Shown here: piece after piece, positions 58,701-64,000 of the stretch | How positions within the stretch are numbered: the first letter of the stretch is position 1 | Layout: the number at the start of each line of letters is the position of its first letter | From: Actinoplanes aureus | GTDB lineage: Bacteria > Actinomycetota > Actinomycetes > Mycobacteriales > Micromonosporaceae | Assembly (NCBI RefSeq): GCF_015704865.1 | Contig: NZ_JADQTO010000025.1 | Span: 105,376 to 169,375, forward strand | Reading direction: 5' to 3' | Length of the DNA: 64,000 bases | The notes under the pieces: model-generated | What the model was told of the DNA's origin: nothing | The model's database searches: none | The model's input: only the letters and a program-made list of their open reading frames with translations | Made by a program: the position numbers and the translations under genes

Positions 58701-60956
58701 CGCTTCCTGCTGCGCGGCTACGTGGCGGAGAGCGAGCGTGAGTTCGAGCGCGGTATGGGCCACCTGGCCGACCCGGAACGGGCTCTCGGCACCTCGCTCG
58801 GCATGCTCAGCGTGATGATCCCGGCCGGGCAGAGCCGGTTCGGCGAGGCCGGCGCGGCACTGAAACGGCTGCGCGCCGCCTTCCCCGACGGCACCGGGAC
58901 CCGGGTGCAGCGGGCCAACATCCTCACCGCCGCCGCCTGCGTCCTGCTGGAACAGGGCGAGGTCGGCCCGCAGATCGAGGAGGTGCTCGCCGAGTTCTAC
59001 GCACTCGGGCTGCGCCCCGGTGAGCTGATGCCCCAGCACAAGTGGATCTACGTCTATCAGGCGCAGGCTCGGCTGATCCAGCTGCGGTACGCCTCCGACG
59101 AAGAACGCCCGCAGCGGCTGGTCGTGGCCCGCAAGGCGGTTGCCGACCTCGGCAAGGTCGGCGGCACCCCGCTGCTGCGGGCCGTGTACCACACCACCCG
59201 GGCCTCGCTGTACTACGTGGCCGGCGACCTGCAGCGCTGCATCAAGACCGCCGACGAGGCGGAACGCCGGCTGCGCGCGGTGGACGCACCGTTCATCCAG
59301 TACGAGGTGTGCCGGATCCGGGCCCGCGCGTTCCGGACGCTCGGCATGGCCAACGAGGCCGACCGGCAGGCCCGGTTCGCCCTGGGGCTGGCCGTCTTCC
59401 ACGGCTGGGAGCAGCGGCGCCGGCAGACCCGTACCGAGTTCGGCGTGGACGAGGGGGCGGGCACGCATCGGCGTACCGTCGCGGAACGCCGGCCCAGCTC
59501 CGGCCGCAACCGGCACCTGGACGCGTTGCAGCAGGTCAGCGTGGCCGCCGCGACGATCCTCGACCCGCGGCAACTGGCCCAGGTCGCCCTCGACGAGATG
59601 CTACGCATCCTCGGCGCCGAACGTGCGCTCTTCTTCCTGCTCGACGACGCCGGCGAGCCGGTCCGCTTCGCCGGCCGGGACGCCTCCGGCGACCTGGCCG
59701 AGACCATCGAGTACGGGGCCACCCTGGTCCGGCGGGTCGCCGAGACCGCCGAGCCGCTCGTGGTCACCGGCACCGAGCAGGGCGCCGCGCTCGGCTCCCG
59801 CAGTGCCGTGGTGCACGGCCTGCGCAGCATCCTGGTCGCGCCGGTCCAGTTCAAGGGACGCCTGGTGGCCGTGGTCTACCTGGACAGCCGGCTCGCCCGT
59901 GGCGTCTTCACCGACGACGACGTCGCCGTGCTGACCGCGGTGGCCAGCCACGTCGCGGTGTCGCTGGAGACCGCACGGGCGGCCCAGCTGCACTCCGCCG
60001 TGCAGGCGGCCCGGCAGCAGCAGGCGCTCGCCGAGATGCTGCGGGCCAGCCTCGCCGAGCTCAGCGCCATCCTCGAACCCGACCAGTTGCTGCGTCAGCT
60101 GTGCGCCATGCTCCAGACCCAGCTCGGCGCCACCGCGGGCTGCCTGCTCGGCCTCGGCGGCGAGGTCGTCGAGGTGGTCGGCCAGGCGCCCGCCGAACTG
60201 GTCGGCACCGCCTTCCACCTGGACGAGCGGCCGGAGGGCTCCCCGGTGCTGCTCGAACCCTCGGCGACGGCCGGCCTGCGGGAACGCCTGCTGGACGGCG
60301 CGCCGGTGGTGCTGGCCGTGCCGCTGCGCGCCCGCGACGAATGCGCGGGGCTGGTCCTGCTGGGCGGCACTGGGCTCGACGACACCAGCCGTCAGGTCGC
60401 GGCCGCACTCGCGACGCAGGGCATGGCGGCGTACGAGAACGCGCGGCTGTTCAGCAAGGTCCGGGAACTGGCCACCACCGACGAACTGACCGGGCAGCAC
60501 AACCGGCGGCACTTCTACGCGATCGCCGGTGCCCTGGTGCAGGCGGCGTCCCGCAACGGGCGCCAGCTTGCCGCGGCCATGCTGGACATCGACAAGTTCA
60601 AGGCGATCAACGACACGCACGGGCATGGTGTGGGGGACGAGGTCATTCGTACCGTGGCCGCCCGGATCCGCGCCCGTCTGCGCCACTCCGACGTGCTCGG
60701 CCGGTACGGCGGCGAGGAGTTCGCCGTGGTCCTGCCCGACCACGACGGCCACGCCACCGAACTCGCCGAACGGATGCGGCAGGCGGTCTCCGCCGAGCCG
60801 GTCCAGACCCAGGCCGGTCCGGTCACGGTGACCATCAGTGTCGGCCTCACCCGCCTGGAACCGGGCGACACCTCCCTCGACGAACTGCTGGCCCGGGCCG
60901 ACCACGCCCTCTACCGCGCGAAGGAAACCGGCCGAAACCGCGTCGTCACCGGCTGA
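55779..60956 (+). CDS. Ser/Thr protein kinase-ATPase-GAF-GGDEF fusion (1725 aa)
   Basis: A single 1725-residue protein. Residues 15-275 are a Hanks-type kinase: loop LGRGAFTMVH, Lys42, HRD at 133-135 (GMVHRDIKPGNIM) and DFG in KLIDFGLAQL. An AAA/STAND ATPase starts near 290, where Walker A is GGPGSGRT (Lys replaced by Arg) and Walker B VVVVDDAHELD. A long helical TPR-like region (about 640-1220) follows, with GAF domains at about 1240-1400 and 1420-1555. The C-terminal cyclase (about 1565-1722) has DELTGQHNRRHF and GRYGGEEFAVVL, with an RHSD I-site seven residues before the motif. It probably links Ser/Thr phosphorylation and ligand sensing to c-di-GMP synthesis. It starts immediately after the GGDEF-EAL gene. 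Confidence 0.92.
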   Translation: MTDKGRARPAELTDLDVEEELGRGAFTMVHRARRGDRWYALKRPLADPEAYPEIRSAFHREAALLACIHDPAVVSAFAAGDLDGVPALVLEHLPGGSLADLLAGGLLSQERVVELAARLARGLAAAHRLGMVHRDIKPGNIMVSGDRPAKLIDFGLAQLGGGPDDSPDDEAVGTFLYAPPEQSGMLKRPVDGRSDLYSLGVVLFECLTGRLPFEADDVGELLRLHLAAPVPEIAELRPGVDPVLTAVVYRLLAKDPDDRYPDAGALLADLRGCPGGEAAERPAVTGWPLCGRDAEAGRLSRRWERARAGQGGVAVIRGGPGSGRTRLAEEIARQAATDGVPVLWATGRPDESPLSAAREAIEGWLETVRRMPEDRRAVVEQQIAEASAVAGPALIGKLFGELGPAAAEPATPAPGGDEHVLAAGVAFLGDLATRAGGLVVVVDDAHELDSGTRQLLAKFVPELPGLPVLLLLTAPDAATDPAATVGASGVLEVTCAPLPDPAVADLITSRLPGAEVPAELARYVTTRTDGTPLAVVSHLLRLLDAGLLSPFWGTWRLDTAGADALPATADVRDLLATRLDGLSGSAVESLTVAAVAGIRFRPEPLLAIGEPDHVVAALTTGVDRHVLEPRPGGWYAFVHPQLRDVLLERVDEDGLRRIHAALAGALEQLPEDLRDEGHAYAVARHHRRAGDLVPAEARRRSAAAAGLRALADQAPAEAIDYLAEAIAGDPAPGTALLHPLAQAYLRAGRFDECAEVLDRALAGESDRLLRARLLTTRIELHHTLWDDGQALEAARAALAELRRPLPGRGLLVLITTLFIAMAGGFVRRTRMGFGTARGRRRETLAALTAVLDAGGYAAGIGLRLREAAILAMRGLYAVNRIGPCPEYVRIYSLIGYVTAVIKLRGTSERCLRRAARVAAELGDPGLAAYVEWMRGVALLFGGYDDGTAWEKVITRNIRWYVPAQLIPGYATLGLRFLLRGYVAESEREFERGMGHLADPERALGTSLGMLSVMIPAGQSRFGEAGAALKRLRAAFPDGTGTRVQRANILTAAACVLLEQGEVGPQIEEVLAEFYALGLRPGELMPQHKWIYVYQAQARLIQLRYASDEERPQRLVVARKAVADLGKVGGTPLLRAVYHTTRASLYYVAGDLQRCIKTADEAERRLRAVDAPFIQYEVCRIRARAFRTLGMANEADRQARFALGLAVFHGWEQRRRQTRTEFGVDEGAGTHRRTVAERRPSSGRNRHLDALQQVSVAAATILDPRQLAQVALDEMLRILGAERALFFLLDDAGEPVRFAGRDASGDLAETIEYGATLVRRVAETAEPLVVTGTEQGAALGSRSAVVHGLRSILVAPVQFKGRLVAVVYLDSRLARGVFTDDDVAVLTAVASHVAVSLETARAAQLHSAVQAARQQQALAEMLRASLAELSAILEPDQLLRQLCAMLQTQLGATAGCLLGLGGEVVEVVGQAPAELVGTAFHLDERPEGSPVLLEPSATAGLRERLLDGAPVVLAVPLRARDECAGLVLLGGTGLDDTSRQVAAALATQGMAAYENARLFSKVRELATTDELTGQHNRRHFYAIAGALVQAASRNGRQLAAAMLDIDKFKAINDTHGHGVGDEVIRTVAARIRARLRHSDVLGRYGGEEFAVVLPDHDGHATELAERMRQAVSAEPVQTQAGPVTVTISVGLTRLEPGDTSLDELLARADHALYRAKETGRNRVVTG

Positions 60957-61006
60957 CCAGCCCTGCCCCTTGGCCGGCGGGTGTTAAGCCACCAGACTGG
61001 TTTCGC

Positions 61007-61795
61007 ATGGAGACCATTGACGTCGATGGGCTGCGCATCGCGTACGAGCGTGCCGGCACCGGACCGCCGATCGTGTTGCTGCACGGCTATGTGGGAGACG
61101 GCGCGACGACATGGCGCCGCCAGATCGACGCGCTGTCCGACGAGTTCACCGTCGTGGCCTGGGATGCGCCGGGCGCCGGAGGCTCATCCGATCCGCCCGA
61201 GTCCTTCGGCATGGCGGGATACTCCGACTGCCTCGCCGGTTTCGTCGCGCGCCTCGGACTCGAACGGCCGTCTATCGTCGGTCTTTCGTTCGGTGGGTCC
61301 CTGGCCATCGACTTCTGCCGGCGCTACCCGGCCGTACCCGCCGCTCTCGTCCTCGCCTCCGCCTACGCGGGCTGGGCCGGGTCATTGTCTGCCGAGGTCA
61401 CCGAGCAGCGCCTGCGACAAGCGGATACGCTGTCCAGACTGGAGCCGAAGGCGTTCCGGGACGCGCTGCTGCCGACGATGTTCACCGAGGGGACAGCATC
61501 AGACGTGCGGGACCGGTTCGGTGCCGCCATGCTGGCCTTCCACCCGGCCGGATTCCGGGCCATGGCGCAGGCATCCGCCGAAGACCTGCGTGACGCGCTG
61601 CCGCACCTGGAACTGCCGACGCTCCTGATCTACGGCGATCAGGACGTCAGGGCGCCCTTGGACGTGGCCCAGCGGCTGCACGCGGCGATCCGTCACTCCA
61701 CGCTCACCGTTCTCCCCGGCGTCGGCCACGTGTGCAACATCGAAGCCGAGCGCGAATTCAACTCGGCGCTGCGCGAATTCCTTACCGGTCGGTAG
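61007..61795 (+). CDS. Alpha/beta hydrolase
   Basis: A 262-residue hydrolase with all triad elements: PPIVLLHGYVGDGATTW, nucleophile SIVGLSFGGSLAI, acid LLIYGDQDVRAPLD, and His VLPGVGHVCNIEAE. The cap region holds two short helices. The reaction is unknown; esterase, dehalogenase-like or lactonase activity is possible. The start is ATG 61007. It is transcribed separately from the 1725-residue kinase gene, which ends 50 bp upstream. Confidence 0.88.
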   Translation: METIDVDGLRIAYERAGTGPPIVLLHGYVGDGATTWRRQIDALSDEFTVVAWDAPGAGGSSDPPESFGMAGYSDCLAGFVARLGLERPSIVGLSFGGSLAIDFCRRYPAVPAALVLASAYAGWAGSLSAEVTEQRLRQADTLSRLEPKAFRDALLPTMFTEGTASDVRDRFGAAMLAFHPAGFRAMAQASAEDLRDALPHLELPTLLIYGDQDVRAPLDVAQRLHAAIRHSTLTVLPGVGHVCNIEAEREFNSALREFLTGR

Positions 61796-62157
61796 TGCTG
61801 AAGTGCATGTTCAGGCGTGGCGCCTGATCACTGCACTGGTTACGGCTGTGGTCATGCTGGCTCACCTGGTGTTTCGTACGGCAGCGCTAGTCGGTGCCGG
61901 TCGACGTTGGTTGACGTTCGACGGCCCGGTGGCGGCCCGGACGGCCCAGAGACGGCCCCATGATCGTGGTGGGCGTAGTAGTTCATCTCGAACCAATCAT
62001 GGGGTCGCGGTGACCTGCGGCGATGCCGCCGAGAGGGCATCTGAGCTGCGTCAACGCCTGCCATTGATTGCCATCGTTTTCGGATGGTTTCTCGTCGGAG
62101 TTGTGCCCTGGATGTGCCCGATGACCTTGGGGGTGGGCCTCCGCGTATGTCAAGGGA
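61796..62157. other. Gene-poor stretch after the hydrolase
   Basis: About 360 bases. Open frames in all directions exist (61852-62064 minus and a very long plus frame), but none has a convincing start, domain or codon pattern. Base composition drops slightly. I see no tRNA or terminator. It looks like decayed or non-coding DNA at the edge of the accessory end. Confidence 0.3.
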
Positions 62158-62427
62158 TCAGGCTGGCGATGCAGTGCAGGAGTCGTCGAGTGAGTGGAAT
62201 GGTCCGTGGTAGTTCGGCCCTACGGGGACGTCCCGGAGAGGAGCGAGTCCTCCGACGCGATACCGGCTGGTGTCGCTTGCTGTCTCGGCCTTCGCGTTCA
62301 GGCAGTCGACCAAGGCTTGCGTCTGCTCTCGATCGGAATGGAACGTCGTGCCCATCGGCACTGCAAGGCCGTTGTCGTAGACCTTCACTGGCACGTAGGC
62401 CACGTTGCCGTCGTCTTCGTAGCTCAC
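62158..62427 (-). CDS. Small hypothetical protein (89 aa)
   Basis: An ORF from GTG 62427 with GAGGGGGA upstream as ribosome site. It encodes a soluble 89-residue protein beginning SYEDDGNVAYVPVKVYDNG, with SDREQTQALVDCLNAKAE in the middle and a His/Pro-rich end. The two Cys residues are far apart. No family is recognised. The strong ribosome site and ordinary composition make it likely to be real. Confidence 0.45.
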   Translation of the reverse strand: MSYEDDGNVAYVPVKVYDNGLAVPMGTTFHSDREQTQALVDCLNAKAETASDTSRYRVGGLAPLRDVPVGPNYHGPFHSLDDSCTASPA

Positions 62428-62983
62428 GGAATGTCCCCCTCGGGCTCACGCTTGGTATCGACGGCCATGATTTTGCCTGGCGGACTCGCGGATCTGGAAG
62501 GTGGCTGGACGCGAATGAACCGACGCTTCCTTCGTCCCGAATGAGGCAGGGGTCGTTGATCGACGTGGCCGATCTTCGATACGCGCTGCTAGCGGCCTTA
62601 GTCATTGTTGGTCTGCGTTGGTCGTTCTGGGGAAAGGGTCCCAGGATCTTCTCCCGATTTCCCCCAACGGAGCGGGGGCTGGTCTGGTTCGGTGGTGGCA
62701 TCCCGTCGCGCAGGCTCCGCCCTGCTGGGCCGCGTCTGTCCGGGCCAGGTGGAGCGCCCTACCGGACGTACGACCTGGCCCGGACAGACGCGGTCTGGCT
62801 GCCTTCGGTGTGCGGTGGGGTGTCGCTCGGGCCTGGCATCCCAGAGTCGCCCGGGTCCAGGGCGGGTAGCCCTGGCCGCCGGAGGCCTTATCCGGGTGCA
62901 GGGTCGGAGATCCTGCCCGCCGGAGGCTTGCTCGGATGCGCCGCGCGTGGTCGCCTAGGCGGCACCTGGACCGACGGCCGGCC
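62428..62983. other. Gene-poor stretch with repeats
   Basis: About 556 bases without a supported gene. It contains the long inverted repeat at 62730-62793 and two imperfect copies of a GCCGCCGGAGGC-type unit (62877-62889 and 62919-62930). Open frames here read as shadows. The arrangement resembles intergenic repeats or a mobile-element remnant. Confidence 0.4.
62730..62793. repeat. Perfect 21-bp inverted repeat
   Basis: The left arm at 62730-62750 (starts CCGCGTCTGTCCGGGCC, ends AGGT) and the right arm at 62773-62793 (starts ACCTGGCCCGG) are exact reverse complements over 21 bp, separated by 22 bases. An RNA hairpin from either strand would be very stable. There is no adjacent T tract, so a simple terminator is not proven; a mobile-element or REP-like origin is possible. 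Confidence 0.8.
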
Positions 62984-63670
62984 TCATCCCAGCCAGAGGG
63001 CCACGACGACATTGCCCATGAGGCCAAGCAGTACGCCGCCGGTGAAGGTCCACAGCGCCGACCTGTTGGCTGACCGGCGCAGCTTGTCGAGCTGCTCATT
63101 GTGCTCGGTGGTCAGCTTCGCGATCTCATGTCGTAGGCGACTCTCGCTTTCAGCTCCGAGGAGCTGTGCGATTCGGCGAGCGTCTTCTTCGTGCAGGCTG
63201 GCGGTCGCCTTCGCAGCCTCTGCGCGGGTGACCAGTGCTTGCACTTCAGCTTCGAATGCTTCCGCCCTAGCGCTAAGTTGCCGTAGACGAGACACAGCCG
63301 TGGTAAGTGATGTGGCTACTTCGGCAAGCTCTTCGTCGAGCGAAGCTTCCGCCGTTGGTGCGGGTTGGACCGAGGTAACAACCCGGTCTGCTGCCGCGCG
63401 AAACGCTTCTTTTGACGCGATCGCCGCCTTCCGTCCCCGAAAGTATCCAACCGCCGTGAGTGACGCACCGAAAATAAGTACGACCGCGACGCTGGCCGCG
63501 CCGAAGCCAACGGCCTGGGCGTTGGATAGGCCGAGGTTCTCCGCGAGGGAGTAGCCGGCCACACCGAGGGCTGCGAGGCCCACTGGCAGCGCGACTAGAT
63601 CGGGCCACAAAGCCCTGGTGAGAGACTGACGGCTTCTTGATCGGCGACGCGCTAGGGGCTTCCTGGCCAC
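62984..63670 (-). CDS. Two-TM coiled-coil protein, hypothetical
   Basis: A 228-residue protein. A basic start (RKPLARRRSRSRQS) precedes two hydrophobic segments at about residues 24-40 and 50-76 (LVALPVGLAALGVAGYS; GAASVAVVLIFGASLTAV). A long acidic coiled coil (about 100-195: EELAEVATSLTTAVSRLRQL, then ARAEAFEAEVQALVTRAEAA) follows, and a last membrane segment (WTFTGGVLLGLMGNVVVALW) ends at the C-terminus. The coiled coil would lie between membranes or along one face. The start is GTG 63670. No named family is recognised. Confidence 0.6.
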   Translation of the reverse strand: MARKPLARRRSRSRQSLTRALWPDLVALPVGLAALGVAGYSLAENLGLSNAQAVGFGAASVAVVLIFGASLTAVGYFRGRKAAIASKEAFRAAADRVVTSVQPAPTAEASLDEELAEVATSLTTAVSRLRQLSARAEAFEAEVQALVTRAEAAKATASLHEEDARRIAQLLGAESESRLRHEIAKLTTEHNEQLDKLRRSANRSALWTFTGGVLLGLMGNVVVALWLG

Positions 63671-63679
63671 TGCGACATC

Positions 63680-63838
63680 TTAGGGACTCGGGTGTGGGCG
63701 GCGCGGCGTCTGCACGTCCGCCTGCACCCAGAGCGGGAAGACCTCGTCGATGCGCTGAGCTTCTGTGAGCGGCGCGGCCGGGGCCGGCGCGGAGCCGAAG
63801 GCGGTAGCGCCGTGCCCCGAAGCCGCGCCTTGAAGACG
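63680..63838 (-). pseudogene. Possible 3' fragment of a disrupted gene
   Basis: A frame of about 53 codons closed by TAA (complement of TTA at 63680) reads like the C-terminus of a protein (TEAQRIDEVFPLWVQADVQT near its end) but has no start codon with a ribosome site. Lying between the IS481-type element and the two-TM gene, it could be the surviving end of a gene cut by the insertion. This is weak evidence. Confidence 0.25.
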
Positions 63839-63882
63839 TATAGAAAGTTCTCACCGCAGCGCGGACTCCCGGCTGTCGGGTC

Positions 63883-63924
63883 TCAGGACCTGCGTGACAG
63901 ATCGGTATCAGGACGTGCGTGACA
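63883..63924. repeat. Two 17-bp direct repeats before the transposase
   Basis: TCAGGACCTGCGTGACA (63883-63899) and TCAGGACGTGCGTGACA (63908-63924) match at 16 of 17 positions with a 25-bp period. They lie just before the transposase start and are typical of IS481-type end regions, where tandem subterminal repeats bind transposase. Confidence 0.55.
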
Positions 63925-63933
63925 CTCCGCCGA

Positions 63934-64000
63934 GTGTTGGTGGAGATCAGCGTGACCGAACAGCGGTATCAAGCAGTCCTGGACGTGCGGGCCGGGTCGA
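63934..64000 (+). mobile_element. IS481-type transposase, 5' end only
   Basis: From GTG 63934 the frame reads LVEISVTEQRYQAVLDVRAG and continues past the right edge. The VEISV.EQRY.AVL opening is a familiar start of IS481-family transposases, which then continue into an HTH and an rve integrase domain. GTG 63940 is an alternative start. Only 22 codons are visible, so the identification rests on this motif and the repeats just before it. Confidence 0.6.

Noticed and set aside
61803..63554. Very long plus-strand open frame of 583 codons
   Set aside because: It spans several opposing features, has no domain, low-complexity Arg/Pro/Ser content and no ribosome site; it is an artefact of high GC.
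1..64000. CRISPR arrays, rRNA, tRNA, phage structural genes, antibiotic cluster
   Set aside because: I saw no spaced direct-repeat array, no rRNA or tRNA-like cloverleaf sequence, no capsid or tail genes and no PKS/NRPS genes despite the SARP regulator.

Overview
This window is 64 kb of very high-GC DNA with dense gene packing, frequent GTG starts and 4-base ATGA/GTGA overlaps. Together with a SARP/AfsR-type regulator, IdeR-type iron boxes, a SelT/W-like CxxC protein and paired ClpP proteases, this points to a filamentous actinobacterium. Micromonosporaceae (Actinoplanes-like) is my best guess, by inference only. The window reads as chromosomal core and accessory genes. The only clear mobile-element signal is at the right edge, where an IS481-type transposase starts and runs off the end.

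Left part (1-14 kb): a truncated alpha/beta hydrolase; an iron-box-controlled AraC-type regulator with a siderophore-interacting reductase; a large multi-sensor histidine kinase split by a one-base frameshift; an NmrA-like reductase; a GNAT acetyltransferase; a DUF1269 protein; a CtpE-like P-type ATPase whose 3' end is tandemly duplicated; small membrane proteins; a coupled pair of glycosyltransferases; an SGNH esterase lipoprotein; and a SelT/W-like protein.

Metal-handling block (14-26 kb): a ChaA-like cation/proton antiporter; an overlapping three-gene unit (YraQ-type permease, TIGR03943-type membrane protein, secreted propeller-like protein); then a tightly overlapping ABC metal importer (binding lipoprotein, ATPase, two permeases, ArsR regulator) behind a possible Zur-like operator. 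A PepSY-TM protein follows, then a CopC + YcnI copper pair, an iron-boxed GNAT acetyltransferase, a methyltransferase and a MerR regulator whose start codon lies in an 18-bp perfect palindrome.

Middle (26-41 kb): a TauE/SafE exporter with an unusual AT-rich leader; a PopR/ClgR-like regulator facing two overlapping clpP genes, one lacking the usual catalytic Asp; a MerR regulator; and class Ia ribonucleotide reductase nrdAB behind a cobalamin riboswitch. Then come a lipid kinase, a secreted LamG protein, a SARP-type regulator with a methyltransferase, and (after a strong terminator) a VanW protein.

Signalling part (42-61 kb): two divergent hybrid histidine kinases; a TerC protein behind a yybP-ykoY (Mn) riboswitch whose last hairpin covers the ribosome site; a tiny His-rich membrane protein; an alpha/beta hydrolase lacking the usual Ser; an MFS transporter; a TetR regulator; a metallo-beta-lactamase-fold lipoprotein. 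A GGDEF-EAL membrane protein then directly abuts a 1725-residue Ser/Thr kinase-ATPase-GAF-GGDEF fusion. These last two look like one operon joining Ser/Thr phosphorylation to cyclic-di-GMP.

Right edge (61-64 kb): a hydrolase, small orphan ORFs, a gene-poor stretch with a long perfect inverted repeat, a two-TM coiled-coil protein, and the IS481-type transposase start with direct repeats just before it.
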